In this document: one piece after another, positions 15,984 through 24,454 of the stretch
Position numbering within the stretch: the first letter of the stretch is position 1
Layout: each line of letters starts with the position of its first letter
Assembly (NCBI GenBank): GCA_048173955.1
Contig: DBEYOB010000176.1
Coordinates: 1 to 54,424 of the forward strand
Direction: 5' to 3'
Length of the DNA stretch: 54,424 bases
Source: CAZUFB01 sp048173955
GTDB taxonomy: Bacteria; Actinomycetota; Coriobacteriia; Coriobacteriales; UMGS124
Notes under the pieces: generated by a model
Seen by the model: the letters and a program-made list of their open reading frames with translations, nothing else
The model's database searches: none
What the model was told of the DNA's origin: nothing
Made by a program: the position numbers and the translations under genes

Positions 15984-16016
15984 CGGGGCCGCCGGCACTG
16001 CACGCCGACGGCCCCG
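15984..16016 (-). terminator. Hairpin downstream of pspA
   Basis: A 13-bp stem with one mismatch (15984-15996 against 16004-16016) and a 7-nt loop lies about 55 bp after the pspA stop. A smaller GGCCCC-AAGCC-GGGGCC hairpin lies at 16043-16059. Neither has a strong U-run. The remainder of the 15741-16069 gap holds only the operator cluster. Confidence 0.5.
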
Positions 16017-16069
16017 ATCGCCGCATCCGCCTGTTTTCCTTCGGCCCCAAGCCGGGGCCTGTGCCCTGC

Positions 16070-16750
16070 CTACAGACCCATCTCCGCCTTGAGGCGGGCA
16101 AGCTCGTCGTCGACGGCCTTGGTGTTGCCGGCGGCGGCGTACTGCGCCTCGAGCTCGGCGGCGCGGTCGCCCGCGCTCTTCGAGAGCTCCGCCTCGGCGT
16201 TGGCCTGGTCGAGCATCTGGTCCGCCTTGGCCTCCATGCGGGCGAAGGCGGCCATGGCGCCCTCGGCCTTGTCGGCGCCCGAGGAGAACTCGTTGACCTT
16301 AGACTGCGTCTTGGCGACGGAGACCTTGGCCTTGATCGCCTCGCGGCGGCCGTTGAGCGTCTCGATGTCGGTCACCAACTTGTCGTGCAGGTCGCGCATC
16401 TTTTGGGCGTTGGCCTTCGCCGCCTCGTAGGTGGTGGACAGTGCCTGGCCCTTCGACTCGAGCTCCTGCTTCTTGGCGAGAAACACGCGGGCGTCGCCCT
16501 CGTTGCCGGCCTCGAGCGCACGGCGGGCGAGACCCTGGTACTTGGCGACCTCGGCGGCGTTCTGGTCGACGAGGCGCTTCGTGCGCGACTCCTCCGCCAT
16601 GACCGCCGCAGTCTCCTCCTTGACCTCGGCGAGGTTGTCGGTCAGCTCGCGCATGTACTGGTCGATCATCTTCGCCGGATCCTCGGCGCGGTCGAGCAGG
16701 TCGTTGATGTTGGCCTTGATGATGTCGGTGAAGCGGTCGAGAATGCCCAT
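16070..16750 (-). CDS. pspA: PspA/IM30-family membrane-stress protein
   Basis: A 226-residue, almost entirely alpha-helical coiled-coil protein. MGILDRFTDIIKANINDLLDRAEDPAKMIDQYMREL is the standard PspA N-terminal amphipathic helix and first hairpin, described here in two pieces (MGILDRFTDIIKANINDLLD and DPAKMIDQYMREL). Family members polymerise on the inner membrane to protect it. No PspBC or LiaFSR partner is adjacent. The upstream gene on the same strand, 105 bp away, encodes a glycine-rich TPM-like membrane protein, a pairing that suggests a shared envelope role. Confidence 0.92.
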   Translation of the reverse strand: MGILDRFTDIIKANINDLLDRAEDPAKMIDQYMRELTDNLAEVKEETAAVMAEESRTKRLVDQNAAEVAKYQGLARRALEAGNEGDARVFLAKKQELESKGQALSTTYEAAKANAQKMRDLHDKLVTDIETLNGRREAIKAKVSVAKTQSKVNEFSSGADKAEGAMAAFARMEAKADQMLDQANAEAELSKSAGDRAAELEAQYAAAGNTKAVDDELARLKAEMGL

Positions 16751-16855
16751 GTCTGCTCCGATTCTACGTGGCGTCGCACGCCGTTGCGTAAACGCACCTA
16801 TGCTACCCGTACCAAGGCGCCTTGTCGCGGCCGCCCGGTACCATCAATTGCATTT

Positions 16856-17914
16856 CTACCCCTTATCCCCCGAAGGGTCGCCCTCCCCGTACTTCTTCGC
16901 CAATTCCTCCGCATCGGCGTCGCCGAACTTCTCGAGAGGCGTCTTGAGGAGCTCCTCGCGGTGCTTGCGTTCCTTGTCGCGCTGCTCGCCGCGCTTCTTG
17001 ACGATCACGACCACGGCGCCGGCGACCGCGACGACGGCGACGCAGACCGCGATCGGGACGAGGGGGGACTTCGTGACGGTCATGATGCGCTCCGCCGTGT
17101 CGGCGAAGGCGTCTGAGAAGACCTCCTCCTCCGTCGGCGCGGCTTCGTAGTAGCGGTTGAGATAGCTGGCAAGTATCGAGACCGCCTCGTCGTCCATGAC
17201 GGAGCGCGCCGACGTCCCCATCCAATAGCCGCAGGTGAAACCGCCCCTCCCGTCGTCGCAGAACACGAGCAGGAAGTGGCCCTGGTCGTCGAACAGCTCG
17301 CCGTACAGCTCTTCCGCCGTCGCGGTGAGCTCGTCGACCGACGTCGTCTGCCCGTTGGGCAGGATGTAGACGTAGGGCTGCACGCCCGTCTGCTCGTAGA
17401 ACTCCCGCAGCCCCTTCTCGAGCAGCGCGGAATCGTGGATCCAGTCGCCGTCGGCGTCGATGTAGTAGCCCGTCTCGACGGTCTCCGACGCGGAGAGGGG
17501 CTCGCGCTCCACAGTCGATGCAGCCACGCTCGTCTCGCCGACCGGTGCGGAGCACGAGGCGCACGAGGTGCACGAGCCGAGCAGCGCGAGCACGATTGCG
17601 AGAACGACGATGATGCCGAGTATGGTGAAGCAGCCTCCCCCTCCCCCGCCGGGGGCGCCGTTGCCGCCTCCGCCTCCGCCCGAGCCGCCGGCGTTGCGCC
17701 GACCGACCGGTATGGTGATGATCGAGGGGATGTGGAAGCCCCCGAAGCCGCCGTGAAAACCGCCGGCGGGACCGCCCCCGAAGCCGCCTCCACCGCTGCG
17801 GCCGCCACCGCCCCCCGAGACGCCGCCCCCGAAGCCTCCCCCGCCGGAGAAGCCCCCGCCGAAGCCGCCTCCGCCGCCCCCGAAGCCTCCTCCACCGCCG
17901 CCAGACCTACCCAT
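16856..17914 (-). CDS. Glycine-rich TPM-domain-like membrane protein
   Basis: A 352-residue protein. Residues 1 to about 105 are extremely Gly/Ser-rich (GGGFGGG-type repeats). A hydrophobic segment (FTILGIIVVLAIVLALLGSC) and a cysteine cluster CTSCASC follow. A soluble domain of about 150 residues contains LREFYEQTGVQPYVYILPNG and GHFLLVFCDDGRGGFTCGYW, resembling TPM (TLP18.3/Psb32/MOLO-1) domains. A second TM segment lies near residue 290, with a charged tail. The start at 17914 has AGGAAG upstream. It precedes pspA. The TPM call rests on motif resemblance only. Confidence 0.7.
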   Translation of the reverse strand: MGRSGGGGGGFGGGGGGFGGGFSGGGGFGGGVSGGGGGRSGGGGFGGGPAGGFHGGFGGFHIPSIITIPVGRRNAGGSGGGGGGNGAPGGGGGGCFTILGIIVVLAIVLALLGSCTSCASCSAPVGETSVAASTVEREPLSASETVETGYYIDADGDWIHDSALLEKGLREFYEQTGVQPYVYILPNGQTTSVDELTATAEELYGELFDDQGHFLLVFCDDGRGGFTCGYWMGTSARSVMDDEAVSILASYLNRYYEAAPTEEEVFSDAFADTAERIMTVTKSPLVPIAVCVAVVAVAGAVVVIVKKRGEQRDKERKHREELLKTPLEKFGDADAEELAKKYGEGDPSGDKG

Positions 17915-18080
17915 ACCGCTTCCTTCCTGCATGCGCGATTCAACCGGTCGCACCGACGACGGCCGGCGTCCGAAAACCCCGAACGGCCGGCATCGTCACC
18001 ATATCGTCATATATACCAGCCCGCAGCCTTCGCATAACGCGGAGACGCGGTTATCCGCAAGAACGACGGACGCCTGAATC

Positions 18081-18120
18081 GAAAAAGCCTCCCCTCCCGC
18101 CGCAGGCGGGAGGGGAGGCT
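18081..18120 (-). terminator. Rho-independent terminator after the aquaporin gene
   Basis: A perfect 16-bp stem (18086-18101 with 18105-18120) has a 3-nt loop and is followed on the minus strand by TTTTT. It lies 35 bp after the aquaporin stop. Confidence 0.92.
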
Positions 18121-18155
18121 GCGCAGACGCCGATGGGGCGGGATCTCGAAACCCC

Positions 18156-18830
18156 TTACGCCTCGTCCTTGCCGGAGTGGAGGAACTTCCACACGAGCGC
18201 GGCGAGCACGCCGCCCACGAGCGGGGCGACGACGAAGACCCAGACGTTGGCCAGGGCGTCGCCGCCGGCGAACAGGGCCGGGCCGAAGCTGCGGGCGGGG
18301 TTCACCGAGGTGCCGGTGAAGTGGATGCCCAGGATGTGCACAAGGGTCAGCGACAGACCGATGACCAGGCCGGCGACGGCGGCGTTGTCGGTCTTGGCGG
18401 TGACACCGAGGATGACGAGCACGAACACGAAGGTCAGGACGCACTCGATGACGAGCGACAGGGCAACGTCGGCGTTGTAGAGGCCGTTGGCGCCGAAGCC
18501 GCAGTCCCAGCCGAGGAACACACCGATCAGGGCGGCGCCCACGATGGCGCCGAGCACCTGGGCCACGACGTAGCCGACAAAGTCCTTGGCGCTCAGCTTG
18601 CCGCTGACGAGCATCGCGATCGAGACGGCCGTGTTCACGTGGCAGCCCGAGACGCGGCCGATGGAGTAGGCCATCGCCACGATGGACAGGCCGAACGCCA
18701 GCGCCGTGAGCATGTACGCAACGTTGGGGTCGGCGCCGTTGCAGCCGACCGCGGCAGCCGTGCCGCAACCGAAGAGCACCAGGACGAACGTGCCGATGAA
18801 CTCGGCGACGTACTTCTTAACCGCTTCCAT
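18156..18830 (-). CDS. Aquaporin (MIP family channel)
   Basis: A 224-residue protein with six TM segments and two half-helix loops. The second loop has the normal SVNPARSFGPALF. The first reads SGCHVNTAVSIAM, so the usual NPA is NTA. MIP channels conduct water or small solutes such as glycerol. With a short loop E region and this length, a water or mixed channel is more likely than GlpF, but I cannot decide. The ATG at 18830 has AGGGAG seven bases upstream. It is a single gene with its own terminator. Confidence 0.92.
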   Translation of the reverse strand: MEAVKKYVAEFIGTFVLVLFGCGTAAAVGCNGADPNVAYMLTALAFGLSIVAMAYSIGRVSGCHVNTAVSIAMLVSGKLSAKDFVGYVVAQVLGAIVGAALIGVFLGWDCGFGANGLYNADVALSLVIECVLTFVFVLVILGVTAKTDNAAVAGLVIGLSLTLVHILGIHFTGTSVNPARSFGPALFAGGDALANVWVFVVAPLVGGVLAALVWKFLHSGKDEA

Positions 18831-18872
18831 GCAAAAACTCCCTCTTGACGTGCTTCCAACCGATGACAGCAC

Positions 18873-18902
18873 AAAAACGCCGGTCCCGCAGGGCCGGCGT
18901 TT
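18873..18902 (-). terminator. Rho-independent terminator after gdhA
   Basis: AAACGCCGG (18875-18883) pairs with CCGGCGTTT (18894-18902). The minus strand continues into a T-run. The stem is 97 bp after the gdhA stop and 45 bp before the aquaporin start. Confidence 0.88.
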
Positions 18903-18998
18903 CAGCGGTGCATATTCAAGCAGAATCTGGGCGCAGACGAGCGCGCCCCAGCGTTCTTCAACGCAAAGTTGCAGGAAGTTGCAGGAAGGCGGCGACTC

Positions 18999-20333
18999 TT
19001 AGCAGATGCCCTGCGCCATCATCGCGTCGGCGACCTTCTTGAAGCCGGCGATGTTGGCGCCCGCCACATAGTTGCCCGGCACGCCGTACTCCTCCGCCGC
19101 GGAGTCGGCGGCCGCGAAGATGCTGGCCATGATGCCCTTGAGCTTGCCGTCGACCTCTTCGAAGGTCCACGACAGGCGCTCGGAGTTCTGGCTCATCTCG
19201 AGGCCGGAAACCGCCACGCCGCCGGCGTTCGCGGCCTTGCCGGGGCAGAAGGTCACACCCGCCTCGATGAACGCCTCGGTGGCGTCGAGCGTGGTGGGCA
19301 TGTTGGCGCCCTCCGCCACGACCTTGCAGCCGTTGGCGATGAGCAGCTTGGCGTCCTCGAGCAAAAGGGTGTTCTCGCGGGCGCAGGGCAGCGCGATGTC
19401 GCAGGCGACGCCCCACTGGCCGCGCGGGGCGGTGTCGTAGGTCGCACCGTCGCGACGGGCGGCGTACTCGGAGATGCGGGCGCGCTCGACCTCCTTGATC
19501 TGCTTGAGCAGCTCCACGTCGATGCCCGCCGGGTCGTAGACCCAGCCCTGAGAGTCGGACGCCGTCACGACCTTGGCGCCGAGCTGCTGGGCCTTCTCGA
19601 TGGCGTAGATGGCCACGTTGCCCGAGCCGTTCACCGTGACCGTCTTGCCCTCGAGGGTCTCGCCGCCCTTGGCGAGCACGTTCTCAACGAAGTACACCAG
19701 GCCGTAGCCGGTGGCCTCGGTGCGGGCGAGCGAGCCGCCGAAGGAGAGGCCCTTGCCGGTGAGCACGCCGCTCCACTCGTTGCGCAGGCGCTTGTACTGG
19801 CCGAACAGGTAGCCGACCTCGCGGCCGCCCACGCCCACGTCACCGGCGGGGACGTCGGTGTCGGGACCGATGTGGCGCTGCAGCTCGGTCATGAAGCTCT
19901 GGCAGAAGCGCATGACCTCGGCGTCGGACTTGCCGTGCGGGTCGAAGTCGCTGCCGCCCTTGCCGCCGCCCATGGGCAGCGTGGTGAGCGAGTTCTTGAA
20001 CACCTGCTCGAATCCGAGGAACTTGATGACGGAGAGGTTCACCGTGGGGTGGAAGCGCAGGCCGCCCTTGTAGGGGCCGAGGGCGCTGTTGAACTGGACG
20101 CGGAAACCGCGGTTGACCTGGACCTTGCCGGCGTCGTCGACCCACGGCACGCGGAACATCACGACGCGCTCGGGTTCGACGATGCGCTCGAGCAGCGCGG
20201 CTTCGCGGTACTCGGGATGCGCCTCGACGGCGGGCTCGATCGAGGTGAGGACCTCGGTCACGGCCTGGATGAACTCCGGCTGGCCGGCGTCCTTCTGCTT
20301 GACGGATTCGATGACGCTCTGAACGTATCCCAT
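18999..20333 (-). CDS. gdhA: Glutamate dehydrogenase, NADP-type
   Basis: A 444-residue hexameric-type GDH. GPYKGGLRFHPTVNLSVIKF carries the substrate-binding lysine region, and LPMGGGKGGSDFDPHGKSD the catalytic lysine. RTEATGYGLVYF and VTVNGSGNVAIYAIEKAQ mark the nucleotide-binding domain. It converts 2-oxoglutarate and ammonia to glutamate, or the reverse. The sequence resembles the NADP-dependent bacterial subgroup, but cofactor choice was not proven. The ATG at 20333 has GAGGAGG five bases upstream. It is divergent from the SixA-CHAD gene. Confidence 0.95.
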   Translation of the reverse strand: MGYVQSVIESVKQKDAGQPEFIQAVTEVLTSIEPAVEAHPEYREAALLERIVEPERVVMFRVPWVDDAGKVQVNRGFRVQFNSALGPYKGGLRFHPTVNLSVIKFLGFEQVFKNSLTTLPMGGGKGGSDFDPHGKSDAEVMRFCQSFMTELQRHIGPDTDVPAGDVGVGGREVGYLFGQYKRLRNEWSGVLTGKGLSFGGSLARTEATGYGLVYFVENVLAKGGETLEGKTVTVNGSGNVAIYAIEKAQQLGAKVVTASDSQGWVYDPAGIDVELLKQIKEVERARISEYAARRDGATYDTAPRGQWGVACDIALPCARENTLLLEDAKLLIANGCKVVAEGANMPTTLDATEAFIEAGVTFCPGKAANAGGVAVSGLEMSQNSERLSWTFEEVDGKLKGIMASIFAAADSAAEEYGVPGNYVAGANIAGFKKVADAMMAQGIC

Positions 20334-20483
20334 GGGGACCTCCTCATACACATGTTGGGCGATGGTAAGGATGACGAATTCGACAGCGGGTAACAAGGTG
20401 ATTCGCAGGTTTTAACAGCGCCTAAATCGAGACGATACACGGCCCAAACGCGGGGCAGGCGACGGACGCGCGGCGAAGCTGGG

Positions 20484-20489
20484 TACAAT
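20484..20489 (+). promoter_or_regulatory. Possible -10 box for the SixA-CHAD gene
   Basis: TACAAT lies 38 bp before the start codon. No good -35 hexamer was found at the right distance, so this is weak. Confidence 0.35.
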
Positions 20490-20527
20490 CGCCCCAACCC
20501 ATTGCCACGCGAAAGGCGGGAAAGACG

Positions 20528-21850
20528 ATGTCGCGAACGTTGGTTCTCATCCGGCACGGCAAGGCGCAGGAGCGCATCGAGGGCCTGCCCGACGAGCGGC
20601 GCGCACTGACCGACGCGGGGTCCCGCGCCCTCGCCGCACGGCTTCCGCACGCGCTGGCGCCGCTCAAAACGGCAGGGTCGGGCAGGGCGGCGGAGGTCTG
20701 GAGCAGCCCCGCGGTGCGGGCGCGGCAGACGGCCGAGGAGGCCGCACGCATCCTCGGATGCCCCGACGTTCGCATCTGCCCGAGCCTCTGGGAGCAGGAC
20801 GAGGAGTCGTTCCTGCGCGAGGCGGCCGACTCTCACACGCCATGCATCGTCGCCGTCGGGCACAGCCCCTTCGTCGGAAGCGTCGCCGAACGCCTTTCCG
20901 GTGCCGTCCTTCCCTTCTCGACGGGGGCCGTCGCCGCGCTCGAGCTGCCCGACGGCTTCGGCGCGCCCTTCGAAGACGGCGGCGACGGGCGCGAAGGCGG
21001 GCCTGCCCGGCTCCTCTGGTTCGTCCAGGGTCCGCAGGCAAGGCGGTGGGAAACCCTGTGCGCGCTCGAAAGGGAGCTGGCCCGCGCCGCTGACAACGTC
21101 GCCGGCCGCATGGAGGCGTTCCGGGAAAACCCCGACGACGTCGAGGCGCTGCACAAGCTCCGCGTCTCCATCCGCACCGCCCGCAGCCTCGCCGCCTTCT
21201 GCTCGCCCTACCTGAAGGCGTCGCAGTCCAAGGAGATTCAGCGCGACCTGCGCGCCGTCGTGCTCGAGACGTCGGACCTCCGCGAGCTCGACGTGCTGGC
21301 GGCGCAGGTGCATGAGCTCGAATCCCCCTCCGAGGACCTTCTGAAGGCGCTGGATGGGGCACGTTCCGCGGAGCGCGACCGACTGGTCGCATCCCTCTCC
21401 TCGCCGTCACTGAAAAAGGCCCTGAATCGTGCGGTGGCAAATGCCCGGTCGATTCGATGGAAATCGTCCGTCGCGCAAGGGGGGCTTGCGCCCCGACGGC
21501 TGCGGGAGCGTTTCGCGTCGATGGAGGCGGAGCTCGAACGCGGCCTGGAGTCCGTCGACTTCGGCGACCACGATGCGACCCACAAGCTCCGCAAGCGCGC
21601 GAAGCGCGTGCGCTACGTGGCGGAGCGCTTCCCCGACCTGCTGGGCGATGTGGCGGAGCGGGCGGCAAAAGAGGCCAAAGCCGTCCAAGACCGGCTCGGC
21701 GCGCTGTGCGACGCGCGGGTGAACCGGACCATCGCGCGGGGCTTTCCCACCGACGGCCTGTCGGAGGGGGCGCGGCGCAACCTCGACGAGATCGCCGAAC
21801 GCAGCGAGGCGCTCATCCGGGAGCAGACCGCAGGGCACGGCGGCGCATAG
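20528..21850 (+). CDS. SixA-type histidine phosphatase fused to a CHAD domain
   Basis: A 440-residue two-domain protein. Residues 1 to about 165 are a histidine phosphatase of the SixA type, with LVLIRHGKAQ (phospho-acceptor His) and IVAVGHSPFVG (second catalytic His). Residues of about 175-430 form a CHAD domain, rich in basic helices, with VEALHKLRVSIRTARS and ATHKLRKRAKRVRYVAE as its two repeats. CHAD domains bind polyphosphate. A histidine phosphatase joined to a polyphosphate-binding module suggests a role in phosphate or phosphohistidine signalling. It ends beside a Tat alkaline phosphatase, which adds context but not proof. Confidence 0.88.
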   Translation: MSRTLVLIRHGKAQERIEGLPDERRALTDAGSRALAARLPHALAPLKTAGSGRAAEVWSSPAVRARQTAEEAARILGCPDVRICPSLWEQDEESFLREAADSHTPCIVAVGHSPFVGSVAERLSGAVLPFSTGAVAALELPDGFGAPFEDGGDGREGGPARLLWFVQGPQARRWETLCALERELARAADNVAGRMEAFRENPDDVEALHKLRVSIRTARSLAAFCSPYLKASQSKEIQRDLRAVVLETSDLRELDVLAAQVHELESPSEDLLKALDGARSAERDRLVASLSSPSLKKALNRAVANARSIRWKSSVAQGGLAPRRLRERFASMEAELERGLESVDFGDHDATHKLRKRAKRVRYVAERFPDLLGDVAERAAKEAKAVQDRLGALCDARVNRTIARGFPTDGLSEGARRNLDEIAERSEALIREQTAGHGGA

Positions 21851-21920
21851 CCCCGACCAAGGCGGCCCGGCAAAACGTCCGGGCAGGGCATCCGACCGCG
21901 GCAGGGCGCACCGGCACCCA

Positions 21921-21965
21921 AAAGAACGGCCGCCGATCCCGCAACGAGGGGAACGGCGGCCGTTC
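21921..21965 (-). terminator. Terminator between convergent SixA-CHAD and alkaline phosphatase genes
   Basis: GAACGGCCGCCG (21924-21935) pairs perfectly with CGGCGGCCGTTC (21954-21965). The minus strand continues TTTT, so it best serves the alkaline phosphatase gene; it may also stop plus-strand transcription. Confidence 0.82.
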
Positions 21966-21996
21966 GCGCTTTCCGACGCGTGTGCGGTCGGCGGCC

Positions 21997-23541
21997 TTAC
22001 TCGACGCTCGTGAGCTGGGCGAGCTTGTTGTAGATCTCGGTGTTGTCGAACGCACCGTCGAAGAGCTCGCTGCCGCAGCCGATGGCGTAGATGTTCACCG
22101 GGGCGCCGGTGTGGGCGTAGGTGGTGTGGTCCAGGCCCGACTTGTGGTTGAGGATGTGGCACAGGGTCATGCTGAACGGGCGGTAGGTGCCGTAGAGCTC
22201 GTAGTCCTGCTGGGTCATCTCGTCCTGCGAGCCGCCGCCGTTCTGCTGCATGTCGAGCTCGTAGGCGGCCTTGAGCTGCTCGAGCTCGTAGTCGGTCATG
22301 ACGAGCGAGCCGTTCTCGCCGGCCGGGTCGGAGCTGGCGGCGTCGGGGTCGTCGGCGGTCATGAGGCCGAAGCAGGCCTTGACGTCGGCGAGGACATCCT
22401 CGAACGCGGTCTGGTTCTCGGCATAGCCGGCCACGTAGTCGGTGTCGAACTTCACGAAGGAGATGGTCTGCTTGGTGAGGTTCGGCAGGAAGGTGTCGTA
22501 GTTGGTGGTCTTGTAGCCGATGCCCAGGCCGCCGGTCTCGTGGTCGGCGGTGACCAGAATCAGGGTCTCCTCGGGGTGCTCGTTGTAGAAGTTGAGGGCG
22601 ACCTCCACGGCGTCGTTCATGGCGAGGACGTCGTAGATGCAGGAGGTGGCGTCGTTGGCGTGGCAGGCCCAGTCGATCTTGCCGCCCTCGGCCATCATGA
22701 AGAAGCCGTTCTCGGCGTCGGAGAGCAGGTCGATGCCCTTCTGGACGTAGTCGGCGAAAGCCCACTCGCCCTCGGCACGGTCGAGCTCGTAGCTCATGGA
22801 GCCGCCGTCGGCGACGGTCTCGGTGATGACGAGGACGTTGCCCGCGCCGGCCTCGAGGGCCTCGGCGTCGGCCTGGGTGGTCACGACGGTGTAGCCGGCG
22901 TCGGCAGCGACCTGGAGGAGGTCGGTCTGGTCCTCGTTCTCACCGGTCGGCGAGAGGAAGGCGCCGCCGGCGAAGTACTCGAAGCCCGAGGTCGCGAGCT
23001 CCTGGCCGATCTCGTAGTAGCTGTTGCGGCTGGCCTGGTGCGCATAGAAGGCGGCCGGCGTGGCGTGGTTCATGTTGACCGTAGAGATGACGCCGATCTT
23101 CCACTCCTTCTGGCTGTGGAGCTTCTCGGCGATGGTCTCGTAGGGGGTGGAGAGCGTCTCGGGGTCCATGTTGATGGTGCCGGACAGGGTCTTGTAACCC
23201 GTGGCGATCGACGTGGCGGTAGAGGCCGAGTCGGGGCAGAACGACGAGGAGTCGTAGGTGGTCACGCTGCCGGTGTGCGGGAAGCCCATGAAATTCATGG
23301 GAGAGGCGACGATGGCGCCGTCGTTCTCGGTGGCACCCTTGAAGAAGCTGGTCACCTGGACCTGCTCGTTGCCCATGCCGTCGCCGATGAAGAGGAAGAT
23401 GTACTTGGGAGCGGTGGCCGCGGTCTCGGCGGCCTCGTCGGCCATGGCGGTGGTGGCGGCAGCGGCAAGCGCACCGGCGGCGGCGCTGGCGCCGGCGGCC
23501 TTGAGGAAGTTGCGGCGGGAAATGCTGTTGGCGTTCTCCAT
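21997..23541 (-). CDS. Tat-exported alkaline phosphatase
   Basis: A 514-residue protein with a twin-arginine signal (SISRRNFLKAAGASAAAGAL). Mature motifs follow the PhoA fold: metal ligand in LFIGDGMGNEQ, nucleophile serine in CPDSASTATSIATGYKT, HATPAAFYAH, EGGKIDWACHANDA, and VTADHETGGLG. It should release phosphate from monoesters outside the membrane. The ATG at 23541 was chosen because it directly precedes the signal; a GGGAGG lies 11 bases upstream. A phased array of PHO-like heptamers lies upstream at 23634-23692, suggesting induction by phosphate starvation. Confidence 0.93.
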   Translation of the reverse strand: MENANSISRRNFLKAAGASAAAGALAAAATTAMADEAAETAATAPKYIFLFIGDGMGNEQVQVTSFFKGATENDGAIVASPMNFMGFPHTGSVTTYDSSSFCPDSASTATSIATGYKTLSGTINMDPETLSTPYETIAEKLHSQKEWKIGVISTVNMNHATPAAFYAHQASRNSYYEIGQELATSGFEYFAGGAFLSPTGENEDQTDLLQVAADAGYTVVTTQADAEALEAGAGNVLVITETVADGGSMSYELDRAEGEWAFADYVQKGIDLLSDAENGFFMMAEGGKIDWACHANDATSCIYDVLAMNDAVEVALNFYNEHPEETLILVTADHETGGLGIGYKTTNYDTFLPNLTKQTISFVKFDTDYVAGYAENQTAFEDVLADVKACFGLMTADDPDAASSDPAGENGSLVMTDYELEQLKAAYELDMQQNGGGSQDEMTQQDYELYGTYRPFSMTLCHILNHKSGLDHTTYAHTGAPVNIYAIGCGSELFDGAFDNTEIYNKLAQLTSVE

Positions 23542-23633
23542 GAAAGGAATGTCCTCCCTTGTCGTCTGCTCCCGGCCCATCCGGGAGCCCCGTGGAACGC
23601 CAACCATTCTGACGGACGTCCACCCGCGTTTCG

Positions 23634-23692
23634 CGCAAGGTCCGGCAAAACCTGGGTAATGCCGGGCAAGTTTTGCGTAAAGTCCGGCAGGC
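23634..23692. promoter_or_regulatory. Phased PHO-like heptamer array upstream of the alkaline phosphatase
   Basis: CGCAAGG (23634), GGCAAAA (23644), GGTAATG (23655), GGCAAGT (23665), CGTAAAG (23676) and GGCAGGC (23686) recur every 10-11 bp. They are similar to the CGTCAGG/TGTAAGG heptamers before pstS1 and pstS2 and lie on the same strand relative to the gene. The same stretch contains GCAAAAC-N18-GTTTTGC. The -10 box could not be placed. Confidence 0.5.
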
Positions 23693-23787
23693 AAATATAA
23701 GGGACGCGTAAAAGATGCAGGTCTATCGGGGAACGTGGATTTGCTATGATGCGAGAACCCCGTACAGCAGCCTGCGAAAGGGGACCT

Positions 23788-24423
23788 ATGACCGTTGCGC
23801 CGTCCGACCGCACGTCCACCCTTTTCAGCGTTCCCTGCCTGCGATTCGTTGGAGGCGTTGGGCATCACACCCATTTCGTCGAAGACGCCGGAGCGCGCAG
23901 GCGCATCGGGATGCTCTGTTCCGGCGTCAAGAGCTCCGGCATCCCGGCGTTCGTGGAACGGGAGTACCCCCGCGGTTCGGAAAAGACCATAATCGTGAAC
24001 GTCGTCGGCGAGCGGAAGGGACGCGGGGGAATCCCCTGCGTGGTCGATGGGAACGCGCATCTGCTCGCGCTCTGCATGGCCGTCGAAGGCCTCACGCTCG
24101 CAAGACTCGTCGAACTGTCGGGGCGGTCCGACATCGTCCGCATCTGGCACGACGGTTGGGAGGGGGGTTCCGGTCAGACGGCGCCCTACGACACCTACGT
24201 TCCCGTCGGGGTGGACCTGCGCCGCATCCCCGGTGCCCACCGGTCGGTCGACCGCTTCAAAAATCCGCCCGAACCAACGCAGGTCATTCCTTCGACCATC
24301 GCCTTTTCGAGCCCCCTGTTCTCGTGGCGCGACCGTGGGCGGACTCTTGGGGAGACCGCCCGGGCACTGTCCGCAACCCCCGGAACGGCGGCTATCCCCA
24401 TGCGGGAGGAAGCCGTCCGATAA
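23788..24423 (+). CDS. Protein of unknown function
   Basis: A 211-residue protein I do not recognise. It has no signal peptide or TM segment. A patterned stretch (SEKTIIVNVVGERKGRGG, then CMAVEGLTLARLVEL and DIVRIWHDGWEGGS) looks like a real alpha/beta protein, while the tail is low in complexity. The ATG at 23788 has AAGGGGA just upstream; a TGCTATGAT extended -10 lies near 23741. It is divergent from the alkaline phosphatase across a shared 246-bp control region, so it may share phosphate control. Coding status is probable rather than certain. Confidence 0.55.
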   Translation: MTVAPSDRTSTLFSVPCLRFVGGVGHHTHFVEDAGARRRIGMLCSGVKSSGIPAFVEREYPRGSEKTIIVNVVGERKGRGGIPCVVDGNAHLLALCMAVEGLTLARLVELSGRSDIVRIWHDGWEGGSGQTAPYDTYVPVGVDLRRIPGAHRSVDRFKNPPEPTQVIPSTIAFSSPLFSWRDRGRTLGETARALSATPGTAAIPMREEAVR

Positions 24424-24454
24424 CGGGACCAGCCGACCCCAACCCGCCCTACCC

